This document shows positions 1 through 6,491 of a stretch of 9,622 bases of DNA, piece by piece. This stretch comes from an uncultured Desulfomonile sp. (GTDB lineage Bacteria > Desulfobacterota > Desulfomonilia > Desulfomonilales > Desulfomonilaceae): contig CAIXMD010000035.1 in the NCBI GenBank assembly GCA_903920415.1, positions 1 through 9,622 of the forward strand, given 5' to 3'. The notes beneath the pieces were generated by a model. The model was given only the letters and a program-made list of their open reading frames with translations. It searched no databases and was not told the DNA's origin. The translations under genes were made by a program, and so were the position numbers. Position 1 is the first letter of the stretch, and the number at the start of each line of letters is the position of its first letter.

Positions 1-650
1 CACTTGAAGATGCCCTCTCCAGAAACCATAAACGTTCCCATGAACCTCATACCAAGACCATCCGCATTTTCAGGCAGCCCCGATGGTTCGTTGGCCCCTT
101 TCCCAGGTTCCAGATTGATACTACCTGTTGTGACCGTCTTCTTAGGGTTCAACGCACTGTAATCAGGCAACGCTCTTACGTTATCCGGAAGTTGGTACAT
201 ATTCACTGTAAAAAGGCCCTTTGCGGCCGAGACAGGCATGGCGGTACGAGCTGGCGAAGGCCCCGTAGTGCCTTGGGGTCTTTCCGTTTTCCGAACCGAG
301 TCATCATCTTGTGAATAAGGCCTCTGGGGAGCAGCCTCAGTCCCCTGCCTCATTATCATGGGACCTGACGGCAGCATCCCTGGCCTCCCTTCGAGAGGCT
401 TTTCAAGCTGGGAGGTGTCCCCTGGCTGTTCAACTTCAGTCGGCTGTCCTGACGGAACACCGCCCGTCCGTGGAACAGACTCTACGTGCAACGATTCGAT
501 CTGGTCGGGAGGAAAATTTAATGGAATTTTTTGAGTGGGACCACTCTTTTTCTTAATTACAAGATAGTCATCCCCGAAACCGGGCACCGCCGTCACAAGG
601 ATGATAATACTTGACGCGGCAACTATAACCTTTAAGAGCGAAGACCTCAT
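1..650 (-). CDS. Secreted PA14-like domain protein, N-terminal part
   Basis: The reading frame is open from an ATG at 650 to the left edge, giving 216 residues with no stop, so the gene is cut by the window. A GAGGTG ribosome-binding site lies 5 bases before the ATG. Residues 1-26 form a signal peptide: basic start (MRSSLLK), hydrophobic core (VIVAASSIIILVTAV) and probable cleavage after PGFG. Residues 30-145 are rich in Pro, Gly, Glu and Thr and look like a flexible linker. From about residue 147 the sequence resembles the start of a PA14-type beta-barrel: LPDYSALNPKKT, then a MRFMGTFMV strand followed by SGEGIF, where the family usually has RFTGYL and an acidic-glycine turn. PA14 domains bind carbohydrate or protein at the cell surface in many bacterial adhesins and enzymes. 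The rest of the protein is not visible, so its activity is unknown. The reading frame and export signal are well supported; the domain call is from pattern only. Confidence 0.7.
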   Translation of the reverse strand, partial: MRSSLLKVIVAASSIIILVTAVPGFGDDYLVIKKKSGPTQKIPLNFPPDQIESLHVESVPRTGGVPSGQPTEVEQPGDTSQLEKPLEGRPGMLPSGPMIMRQGTEAAPQRPYSQDDDSVRKTERPQGTTGPSPARTAMPVSAAKGLFTVNMYQLPDNVRALPDYSALNPKKTVTTGSINLEPGKGANEPSGLPENADGLGMRFMGTFMVSGEGIFK

Positions 651-758
651 CTGCTCACCTCATCAGCGCTGAAGCAGGAGCGTGGGATCATTGTTCTGTC
701 CAGCCGATACAACGACTGTGAAATAGACGGAACCGAAACTCCATTTTATCACAGCCGA

Positions 759-950
759 TTACTGCATACAATCCGGACCGCTAGCGTCACACCGCAGCTT
801 ATTACCCACGCCCTCGCCGAATATTGCCGCCGTCGGCCCGGATTCACAGAAACGCTTTTCTGGACCGGCCGAACAATCTCGAATTACTACTAATGATTCC
901 CAGATACTCTGAATGTTTCCAAAGTCAAAAAGCTTTCTTCTTGACATCAT
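759..950 (-). CDS. Small four-cysteine protein overlapping the membrane protein gene
   Basis: This is a 63-residue ORF of unknown function, beginning MMSRRKLFDF and ending SGPDCMQ. Its ATG overlaps the stop of the upstream 505-residue gene in an ATGA arrangement, and a GGGAG lies 7 bases before the ATG at 950; an alternative start is the next ATG at 947. It carries four cysteines, all in its second half (DCSAG, FCESG, RCDAS, DCMQ), but no signal peptide or membrane segment is obvious, so disulfides or metal binding are only possibilities. The overlap suggests it is translated by ribosomes finishing the membrane protein. It is about 110 bases upstream of the secreted PA14-like gene on the same strand. 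A chance ORF of this length is possible, so the call rests mainly on the overlap and ribosome-binding site. Confidence 0.45.
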   Translation of the reverse strand: MMSRRKLFDFGNIQSIWESLVVIRDCSAGPEKRFCESGPTAAIFGEGVGNKLRCDASGPDCMQ

Positions 951-2464
951 CTGCATGCTCCCGACGAGACGGCGGCGCCGGCGAGATGCTCCTCAATTTC
1001 TATTGCAGGCTCTTCTGCAGCGATCAACTGCTCATCCACTTCTTCAGCCGAATCTTCATCGGGCTTCCACGAGGAAGGGTATCTCTCCACAAAGTCTACC
1101 TGGAATGGGAGAAATTTCAGCCTTCCAACATCTTTTGCAAGACGTCCCGAGGTCTCAAGGGCGACGAGTTCACGGACACCTTCAGGGGTTATGGATTCAG
1201 AGACAGATTCCGCAGAAAAATATCTCACGTTAAAGGCACACCGGCTAAGCGGATTGAATAAACGCTCAGCGGAAACAATTCCCTTCAGGTCCGGGATTAT
1301 CTTGCGCTCGAAATCACCCTTTGCCTCGACGTAAACGAGACTCGACCTAAACCTGTAGACAGCCATAAGCGAATGGGCTTGATCAAGAAAGCCCTTTCCG
1401 AAAAGGATTAAGGCAACGCTAAGCAAGATGTCTACTATAAGGTTGACTAGGTAAAGCCGAAAAAAATCCTCAAAACCCACTGAAAAGTTAGGATATTGCA
1501 TAAGGATGATTTGCAGAAAACCTACCAGAACCATTATTGATCCCAGAAGCAAGCTGAGAAGAGCGGCCGGTCGACACGTAGTCCTTACGTACTGGGGAAA
1601 GCTCTCGATCAGTGTTCCGATAAGCGTCTCTCCATCATCACATACAAGAGGCTTCGATCTGGAAATTCTGTTAGGAAAACCCCTATTGGCAAAAATTTTG
1701 GAGCCTTCTTCAAGCATGGCAAAAAAAACCGACGGATGGCCTTTTCCCTCCACTATCATGGAGTCCATTTCACGGCCGACAAATGGTTTTCTCAATGGTA
1801 TCAGGCTCAGAGCAATTATGAACTTCAGCACGCATACTACAAGCAATAGGTTGTAAAAGGGCATCGGAGACGGCAGAACGTATCCGGTTCCGAGCCCCAG
1901 GTTTGAGAGATATGGCGGCAGGAACTCCAGGAACTTGAACAAAAAGTGAATCACGATTCCGATGGCCAGCGCTTTCCATATAAAACGAACGTTCCATCGG
2001 ACAATCTGGCCAGATATTTCAGAAATATAACGTGCATTGGACCAAAGCCGGCCTAGAAGAAAAAAAATCACGGACGGGGCTCGATTGTAAGATCCTATTT
2101 TGCCTTCTTTGAGACTGAGCGAAACATTTTCCGGACGATAATAGTCTCCACCGTACCGAAGAGAAACTCGTAGACGAGACATGTGACCGAGCCCGGAAAA
2201 AATCCAGTTCAGCCCGACTATTGCCCCTGACAGTGCCGCCACAGTTGTGATAAAAGTGCCTAATATGAAAGGGACATAACTCAAAATAAATTCATTTACC
2301 TGCTCGGGAAGTCTTAGTGGAAAAAACTCTCTCAATTCGTAAAGACGCGTCAAAGAACCAAGAGTTACCAGTATTCCTACGGCAGCGAGAACTATCCCGT
2401 AAAGGAGTGTGTGATTCGGTAATTTCACGGTATCGGCGGCGCGTCCTGATGGTCTGGAAAACAT
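947..2464 (-). CDS. Six-helix membrane protein of unknown function
   Basis: I do not recognise this 505-residue protein. It has about six hydrophobic segments, near residues 20-39, 60-88, 163-182, 203-224, 299-322 and 337-356, arranged as three pairs. Two soluble loops separate the pairs (about 90-160 and 225-298), and a soluble C-terminal part runs from about 357. That part has a basic stretch (residues 371-394), then ends in a very acidic tail (DEDSAEEVDEQL through EIEEHL, about 469-494). No enzyme motif or transporter signature is visible. There is no signal peptide separate from the first helix. The ATG at 2464 is preceded by GGGG 6 bases upstream and by a promoter-like TTGACA element at 2517-2522. 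Its stop overlaps the next small ORF. A structural or scaffolding role in the inner membrane is possible but unproven. Confidence 0.85.
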   Translation of the reverse strand: MFSRPSGRAADTVKLPNHTLLYGIVLAAVGILVTLGSLTRLYELREFFPLRLPEQVNEFILSYVPFILGTFITTVAALSGAIVGLNWIFSGLGHMSRLRVSLRYGGDYYRPENVSLSLKEGKIGSYNRAPSVIFFLLGRLWSNARYISEISGQIVRWNVRFIWKALAIGIVIHFLFKFLEFLPPYLSNLGLGTGYVLPSPMPFYNLLLVVCVLKFIIALSLIPLRKPFVGREMDSMIVEGKGHPSVFFAMLEEGSKIFANRGFPNRISRSKPLVCDDGETLIGTLIESFPQYVRTTCRPAALLSLLLGSIMVLVGFLQIILMQYPNFSVGFEDFFRLYLVNLIVDILLSVALILFGKGFLDQAHSLMAVYRFRSSLVYVEAKGDFERKIIPDLKGIVSAERLFNPLSRCAFNVRYFSAESVSESITPEGVRELVALETSGRLAKDVGRLKFLPFQVDFVERYPSSWKPDEDSAEEVDEQLIAAEEPAIEIEEHLAGAAVSSGACR

Positions 2465-2493
2465 GAATAACCCCGAATTGCGTTCTCATATGG

Positions 2494-2522
2494 GCAATAT
2501 CAGATATAATATTATGTGTCAA
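2494..2522 (-). promoter_or_regulatory. Candidate sigma-70 promoter for the membrane protein gene
   Basis: On the minus strand a perfect TTGACA (2517-2522) is followed after 17 bases by TATTGC (2494-2499), preceded by TGA as in an extended -10. An alternative -10 is GATATT (2496-2501) after 15 bases. It sits 30 to 60 bases before the ATG at 2464, the expected distance. The call is by pattern only. Confidence 0.5.
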
Positions 2523-2542
2523 ATGAAAATGTTATATGATTT

Positions 2543-2562
2543 TATCAATATTCTAGTTGATA
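2543..2562. promoter_or_regulatory. Inverted repeat upstream of the membrane protein promoter
   Basis: TATCAA (2543-2548) and TTGATA (2557-2562) form a perfect 6-base dyad with an 8-base gap, about 20 bases upstream of the TTGACA element for the membrane protein gene. The position suits a regulator-binding site, but no regulator gene is nearby. Confidence 0.3.
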
Positions 2563-2697
2563 TTTAGGTCCATGGGCCCTGGACAAAGAGATGACTTGAT
2601 GAGGGAGGAATTTATTCCTTGCCATAAAATTGATAACTATGCAGGACGCCCTCCGCTGCCGGCATTCTTGTTTTTTCAAGATTTTTGAATGGTAGTT

Positions 2698-2718
2698 CGG
2701 TATCATACCGATTTTTTT
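2698..2718 (+). terminator. Terminator-like hairpin, plus-strand orientation
   Basis: CGGTA (2698-2702), loop TCA and TACCG (2706-2710) are followed by A and a run of seven T, the shape of an intrinsic terminator reading rightward. The stem is only 5 bp. No plus-strand gene lies upstream, so what it would terminate is unclear; it could stop antisense transcripts heading into infC. Confidence 0.3.
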
Positions 2719-2805
2719 ATGATTTATGGCGAATAGCAAGGCGAAACTTCGCTATTGATACCGGTTCTTCACAAAATTGATGACATTGCAAGGCCGGCGG
2801 TATCA
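2698..2805. repeat. Three copies of CGGTATCA
   Basis: The octamer occurs at 2698-2705 and 2798-2805 on the plus strand and at 2756-2763 on the minus strand. The minus copy and the rightmost copy share a longer match, CGGTATCAA with AG two bases on. The first two copies face each other and could pair around a 50-base interior that holds its own small stem, AATAG with CTATT. Confidence 0.55.
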
Positions 2806-2898
2806 AGAGTATTGGACAGACGAAGGAGAGTCCCCCAACGAAATCTCTTTCATTTCTGAGGAGTATATTTCAGATGCTGTAGAAAATAGTACAGATCA

Positions 2899-3435
2899 TC
2901 ATTTTGGACCTAGGATCAAGGTCATGTTTCGGCCTTCGAACTTTGCGGGCTGTTCCACAAGCGCGTCATCTCCCACCAGTTCCATAAGCTTATCCATAAG
3001 CAATCTAGCTTGTTCCGGGTGGGTGATCTCCCGTCCTCGGAACATTATAGTAACCTTCACCTTGAAACTTTCTTGGATAAAACTTTTTAGCCGCTTGACC
3101 TTGTAGTTCAGGTCATGATCCTCGGTCTTTGGTCTGAGTTTTACTTCTTTGACCACCACAATGGCCTGTTTCTTTTTGCGTTCGTGCTCTTTCTTGCTCT
3201 CTTCGAAGCGATATTTCCCATAATCCATGATCTTGCAGACGGGTGGATCCACGTTGGGAGCAACTTCTACCAGATCCAGACCGAACTCATCCGACTTTTG
3301 AAGAGCATCAAGAACATCCAAGATCCCGAGCTGATCCCCGTCAGGAGAAATAACCCGCACTTTGGGAGCACGAATCTTTTGGTTCACTCTGACCTTAGGT
3401 TCCGCGATAACGTTAGTTCTGGGTCGTCCTTTCAT
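2899..3435 (-). CDS. infC: Translation initiation factor IF-3
   Basis: IF-3 binds the 30S ribosomal subunit, keeps it apart from 50S and checks the start codon and initiator tRNA. The 178-residue product shows the family's two domains. The N-terminal half has VNQKIRAPKVRVISPDGDQLG and LDLVEVAPNVDPPVCKIMDYGKYRFE; a lysine-rich linker follows (SKKEHERKKKQ); and the C-terminal half has VKEVKLRPKTEDHDLNYK, FRGREITHPE and a closing NMTLILGPK. I chose the ATG at 3435 because AGGGTG lies 8 bases upstream. A TTG at 3441 is in frame but too close to that site, and a TAG lies in frame just beyond it. The AUU start known in enterobacteria is not used. The gene follows thrS by about 60 bases on the same strand, so it is probably cotranscribed. 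A seven-codon ORF overlaps its start. Unusually, rpmI and rplT do not follow. Confidence 0.97.
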   Translation of the reverse strand: MKGRPRTNVIAEPKVRVNQKIRAPKVRVISPDGDQLGILDVLDALQKSDEFGLDLVEVAPNVDPPVCKIMDYGKYRFEESKKEHERKKKQAIVVVKEVKLRPKTEDHDLNYKVKRLKSFIQESFKVKVTIMFRGREITHPEQARLLMDKLMELVGDDALVEQPAKFEGRNMTLILGPK

Positions 3436-3455
3436 GAACAAAGCACCCTAAACAT
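3432..3455 (-). CDS. Possible seven-residue leader peptide before infC
   Basis: In the thrS-infC gap an ATG at 3455 has AGGGGG 6 bases upstream and encodes MFRVLCS before a TGA. That TGA overlaps the infC ATG as ATGA, so ribosomes ending here would be placed at the infC start. This could couple or tune infC translation. The peptide itself is too short to have a predictable function, and the site might instead be fortuitous. Confidence 0.35.
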   Translation of the reverse strand: MFRVLCS

Positions 3456-3496
3456 CAAAAACCCCCTGTAATAATGCGTCATGACTTTTAGTTCGT

Positions 3497-5407
3497 TCAA
3501 GAACGTGTGGCAATTTCCTCATGTAGCATGGTCAGAAATTGCTCCAAGGAAAGATCATCCGTACGCTCTTGGCCTCTTTTTCTTGCGCCGAGAGTGCGGC
3601 CATTCATCTCCTTGTCACCTATGATTATCATGTATGGTATTTTTTGGTTACGAGCTTCCCGTATCTTCAAGCCGATTTTCTCATTGCGAAGATCCTCTTC
3701 AATCCGGAGTCCATTTTTCCTGAGAGCATCGCTCACATCACGCGCATAGGTGTGCTGTCGGTCTGTGATGGTCATGACTACCGCATGGACAGGTGACAAC
3801 CACAACGGAAAGGCTCCAGCATAGTGTTCAATCAGGATGCCTATAAAGCGCTCTATTGCCCCCAGCACGACACGGTGGATCATCACAGGCCGTTTACGCT
3901 CGCCGTCAGAATCTACATAATGAAGTCCGAATCTTTCAGGTAAAGTAAAATCGCATTGAATAGTAGCACATTGCCACAGACGTGACAGGGCGTCCTTAAG
4001 CTTTATGTCAATCTTCGGCCCGTAAAATGCTCCATCACCCTCATTCACATCGTAGTCGGCTCCTTGTTCCATCAAGGCCATTTCGAGAGCATGGGTGGCT
4101 CGCTCCCAATCCTCGTCGGAACCAATTGATCTTTCCGGACGAGTGCTGAGTTCGACTGTGTACTCAAACCCAAAAATACCCATTACCTCACGCACGAAAT
4201 TTATTATACCCAGGATTTCTTCATTGAGCTGTCCCGGAGTACAAAGTATATGCGCATCATCCTGAGTAAACTGTCTCACACGCATCAGACCGTGCAGGAC
4301 TCCACTTTTTTCATGTCGGAGTACCGTCCCTAATTCGAAGTATCTTAAAGGTAAATCTCGGTAGGAACGGATCTTTGATTTGTAAATCAGCATGTGGGAG
4401 AGGCAATTCATGGGTTTTATACCGTAATCGACCTCGTCCACCCGGGTGAAATACATATTGTCACGGTAGTTTTCGAAATGACCGGATTTTTCCCAGAGAT
4501 CTCTCTTGAGGAGTTGCGGTCCCTGGACCATTTGATATCCGCGCTTAAAGTGTTCGGTCCTCTCGAACTCCTCAACCAGGTATCGTAGCATCGCCCCTTT
4601 CGGATGCCATATCACCAGGCCGGGCCCCGCCTCATCGGATATGGAGAAAAGGTCCAACTCCTTACCCAGCTTGCGATGGTCCCTCTTCTTAGCTTCTTCA
4701 ATTAGGTAAAGATAATTTTTCAGGTCCTCCTTAGACGGAAATGCTACGCCGTAAATCCTCTGGAGCATGGGATTACGTTCATCCCCCCGCCAGTACGCCC
4801 CTGCAACCTTGGTAAGTTTGAATGCCTTTATGAATCCGGAATGTGGAACATGAGGACCTCGGCATAAATCCGTAAATTCTCCTTGTGAATAAAGGCTTAC
4901 ATCTTCGGAATCAACTCCCCCGATCAATTCTACCTTATACGTCTCGCCCTTTTCTCGAAAGTACAGTATCGCCTCTTCTTTGGGCATCACCATACGACGA
5001 AAAAGGAGCCCACTCTTCACAATTTCAGTCATGCGGCTTTCTATCTTTTCGAGGTCCTCAGGAGTGAAAGGACGAGGGGTGTCGAAATCATAGTAGAATC
5101 CATCCTCAATAGCTGGACCAATCGTGACCTTTACATCGGGGAAAAGTTCTTTGACCGCTTGTGCCATTACGTGGGAAGCCGAGTGGCGAAGAATCTCCAT
5201 TCCCCTCGAGGACCGAACACTCACGAAATCGAGCCTCCCCGAATCCATCAAAGGTGCGGAAAGATCCACGACTTTTCCATTCATGTCCGCTGCAAGGACA
5301 TCTACAGGATTCTCTACGAAATTGTCCCTCAGGATTTCAGCCGGAGTTATGCCAGCCGGGTAAGACTTGTTTTTCCCTGAAATTTCGATCTCGATGGAGG
5401 GCTTCAT
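3497..5407 (-). CDS. thrS: Threonyl-tRNA synthetase
   Basis: This cytoplasmic class II synthetase charges tRNA-Thr with threonine using ATP. The 636-residue length is typical. Domains in order: TGS (about 1-62); the editing domain, with HSASH (His75, His79) and CRGPH (Cys182, His186) that remove mischarged serine; the catalytic core (about 245-535); and the anticodon-binding domain (about 538-636). The zinc ligands that select threonine are present: Cys335 in KPMNCLSH, His386 in DDAHIL and His511 in MIHRVV. Motif 2 reads FELGTVLRHE with Arg364; motif 3 includes GAIERF with Arg520. The ATG at 5407 lacks a clear Shine-Dalgarno but overlaps the TGA of a 41-codon ORF as ATGA, suggesting coupled translation. 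No T-box sequence is seen in the short leader. The gene follows tRNA-Val and precedes infC, an arrangement found in many bacteria. Confidence 0.98.
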   Translation of the reverse strand: MKPSIEIEISGKNKSYPAGITPAEILRDNFVENPVDVLAADMNGKVVDLSAPLMDSGRLDFVSVRSSRGMEILRHSASHVMAQAVKELFPDVKVTIGPAIEDGFYYDFDTPRPFTPEDLEKIESRMTEIVKSGLLFRRMVMPKEEAILYFREKGETYKVELIGGVDSEDVSLYSQGEFTDLCRGPHVPHSGFIKAFKLTKVAGAYWRGDERNPMLQRIYGVAFPSKEDLKNYLYLIEEAKKRDHRKLGKELDLFSISDEAGPGLVIWHPKGAMLRYLVEEFERTEHFKRGYQMVQGPQLLKRDLWEKSGHFENYRDNMYFTRVDEVDYGIKPMNCLSHMLIYKSKIRSYRDLPLRYFELGTVLRHEKSGVLHGLMRVRQFTQDDAHILCTPGQLNEEILGIINFVREVMGIFGFEYTVELSTRPERSIGSDEDWERATHALEMALMEQGADYDVNEGDGAFYGPKIDIKLKDALSRLWQCATIQCDFTLPERFGLHYVDSDGERKRPVMIHRVVLGAIERFIGILIEHYAGAFPLWLSPVHAVVMTITDRQHTYARDVSDALRKNGLRIEEDLRNEKIGLKIREARNQKIPYMIIIGDKEMNGRTLGARKRGQERTDDLSLEQFLTMLHEEIATRS

Positions 5408-5529
5408 ACTTGCAAGTTCAGCATAATCACGGCGGTTGCGTCCTTCAACCAGTTGGCCACCATAGAATTTATATCCATCCTTATCTTGTCGGATACTTTG
5501 CTGGAGGAAAACTCCCTTACGCCTCTCAT
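5404..5529 (-). CDS. Possible 41-residue ORF between tRNA-Val and thrS
   Basis: An open frame fills the whole gap between the tRNA and thrS. Its first ATG (5529) begins at the last A of the tRNA CCA end, and its TGA overlaps the thrS ATG as ATGA. The predicted product begins MRGVREFSSSKVSDKIRMD and ends VIMLNLQV. Other starts are the ATG codons at 5478 (with AAGG directly before it) and 5463. No start has a well-placed ribosome-binding site, and no family is recognised. Because thrS also lacks a Shine-Dalgarno, translation of this ORF may deliver ribosomes to thrS. An open frame of this length could arise by chance, so this is a candidate only. Confidence 0.35.
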   Translation of the reverse strand: MRGVREFSSSKVSDKIRMDINSMVANWLKDATAVIMLNLQV

Positions 5530-5603
5530 GGTAGGCGCGTGGGGATTTGAACCCCAGACCCTCACCGCGTCAAGGTGATGCTCTCCCCCTGAGCTACGCG
5601 CCT
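5529..5603 (-). tRNA. tRNA-Val (anticodon GAC)
   Basis: The minus strand folds as a full cloverleaf. The acceptor stem is AGGCGCG with CGCGCCT, the D stem GCTC with GAGC around a 7-base loop, and the anticodon stem TCACC with GGTGA around TTGACGC, giving anticodon GAC. The variable loop is 5 bases (GGGTC) and the T arm is TGGGG-TTCAAAT-CCCCA. The discriminator is A and a CCA follows directly, so the CCA end appears to be encoded; the body without CCA is 5532-5603. It decodes the valine codon GUC (and GUU by wobble pairing). It lies 121 bases upstream of thrS on the same strand and may share its transcript. Confidence 0.96.
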
Positions 5604-5620
5604 ATAATACATTGTTAAGC

Positions 5621-5647
5621 ACTATCAATGGGAAAAGATATTGTCAA
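5621..5647 (-). promoter_or_regulatory. Candidate sigma-70 promoter for tRNA-Val
   Basis: On the minus strand a perfect TTGACA (5642-5647) is followed after 15 bases by GATAGT (5621-5626), which matches four of six -10 bases. A TGATAGTGC reading gives an extended -10 with 17-base spacing instead. The tRNA 5' end at 5603 is about 18 bases further on, consistent with a short leader. Confidence 0.5.
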
Positions 5648-5651
5648 GGGA

Positions 5652-5670
5652 AAACGAAAAGCACCGGTGC
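5652..5670 (-). terminator. Weak candidate terminator after the TlpA-like gene
   Basis: The minus strand has the perfect palindrome GCACCGGTGC (5661-5670) followed by TTTTCGTTTT. The T-rich tract suits termination, but the stem is short with little room for a loop, so this may be an operator or chance. The TlpA-like gene ends about 120 bases upstream. Confidence 0.25.
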
Positions 5671-5790
5671 CGACGGTACTCACGAACAGAGTCCAAGAAA
5701 GACTATGCCTAAGCTGACTCAGCACCCCCTCCTTTTTCTAAACATGAGTATCACAATGTCATCACAGCTAAAGATTCAACTCAAGAAAGC

Positions 5791-6453
5791 CTATCGCATC
5801 GAATATCTTTTCTCTCCCTGAGGAGAACTCCCCATGAGACATGTTTTCGTCTCAGCAATCAGCTTCTGGATAAGTGTCACGGCATACCCGCTATCCCAGC
5901 GTGCTGGTCCGACACTATAACCTACCGCACTACCCCTGCAATCTACAATATAAGAAGTGGGAAATCCAGGCACTTCCAGGATGGCCTCCTGCATAGGATT
6001 CACCAGAAAGGCAGTACTCTTGCCCGCCATATTTACTACCTTCAGACTAAAACCCCGGCCTCCATCAAATAGAATTTTGAACGTAAGCTGATTACCGGCT
6101 GTGTGGCTCGCTATCGCTTGGGGAGAGTCCACAAGATTTACCCCTAGAATTTCCAGACCAGCCGGGCCGTAACTCCTCTTGAGTTGTTCCAGTAGAGGCT
6201 CTTCCATTCGGCAAGCAGGACAGTTGATCGACCAGAAATGGAGAATCACCACTTTTCCACGAAAATCCTGCAACGAAACTGTTTGTCCGGAAGATGTCTT
6301 GAGGACCAGATCGCCGATTTTATAGGGCTTGGGATACATGAAAATGTTTGCGGCTAGACCCGGATCGGCCGCGTGAGAAAGAGGTTGCCCTCCCAACACA
6401 AGCAGAGTAGTTACAATACACAGGACGATAAGGCTGCGAATTCCGGACTCCAT
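5791..6453 (-). CDS. Secreted TlpA/ResA-like thioredoxin
   Basis: This 220-residue protein probably acts as a thiol-disulfide oxidoreductase outside the cytoplasm. Residues 1-28 are a signal peptide (hydrophobic LIVLCIVTTLLVLGG, likely cleavage after SHA). Mature residues about 45-200 are thioredoxin-like: VSLQDFRGKVVILHFWSINC leads to the active-site pair Cys78 and Cys81 (CPAC) with Trp74 upstream, and the cis-proline is Pro165 in GFPTSYIVD. TlpA/ResA proteins commonly reduce apocytochrome c or other exported thiols, but the substrate here is unknown. Between the central strand (KILFD) and the cis-proline there are about 30 residues, more than usual, including a segment that resembles the following hairpin. 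GGAGG lies 4 bases before the ATG. It is divergent from rapZ and upstream of tRNA-Val; nothing nearby indicates a cytochrome pathway. Confidence 0.88.
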   Translation of the reverse strand: MESGIRSLIVLCIVTTLLVLGGQPLSHAADPGLAANIFMYPKPYKIGDLVLKTSSGQTVSLQDFRGKVVILHFWSINCPACRMEEPLLEQLKRSYGPAGLEILGVNLVDSPQAIASHTAGNQLTFKILFDGGRGFSLKVVNMAGKSTAFLVNPMQEAILEVPGFPTSYIVDCRGSAVGYSVGPARWDSGYAVTLIQKLIAETKTCLMGSSPQGEKRYSMR

Positions 6454-6491
6454 ATGACCTCCCAGAGCATTTTCTATATATGGATATTGGA

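Larger units (their letters stand above)
2465..2898. other. Dyad-rich intergenic spacer after infC
   Basis: This 434-base stretch lies between the infC stop and the membrane protein start. No convincing gene is present: rpmI and rplT, which commonly follow infC, are not here on either strand. It contains many inverted repeats: TATCAA/TTGATA at 2543-2562; the near-palindrome GTCCATGGGCCCTGGAC at 2568-2584; AGGAAT/ATTCCT at 2606-2619; TCTTG/CAAGA around a T6 loop near 2666-2681; CGGTA/TACCG at 2698-2710; and an outer pair CGGTATCA (2698-2705) with TGATACCG (2756-2763). The octamer CGGTATCA also recurs at 2798-2805. It is AT-rich near the membrane protein promoter. A 64-residue minus ORF (2545-2739) and a plus ORF from 2777 run through it, but neither has a ribosome-binding site or family resemblance. 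Confidence 0.6.

Noticed and set aside
311..556. Plus-strand ORF of 81 residues
   Set aside because: It is antisense to the signal-peptide and linker region of the leftward PA14-like gene, which has a better start, export signal and domain match.
701..759. Direct repeat CAGCCGAT at 701-708 and 752-759
   Set aside because: Only 8 bases are shared and the flanks differ, so chance is likely; it could at most be a weak operator pair before the PA14-like gene.
824..1261. Plus-strand ORFs of 145 and 106 residues
   Set aside because: They are shadows of the minus-strand 505-residue membrane protein and have no family resemblance.
2545..2739. Minus-strand ORF of 64 residues after infC
   Set aside because: It runs through several inverted repeats, lacks a ribosome-binding site and is not rpmI or any family I know.
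2777..3106. Plus-strand ORF of 109 residues
   Set aside because: About two thirds is antisense to infC, there is no ribosome-binding site, and the non-overlapping first 40 residues match nothing I recognise.
5408..5528. T-box riboswitch before thrS
   Set aside because: The leader is only about 120 bases and lacks the conserved T-box sequence and a terminator stem.
5161..5550. Plus-strand ORFs across thrS and the tRNA
   Set aside because: They are antisense to thrS and tRNA-Val, both certain.
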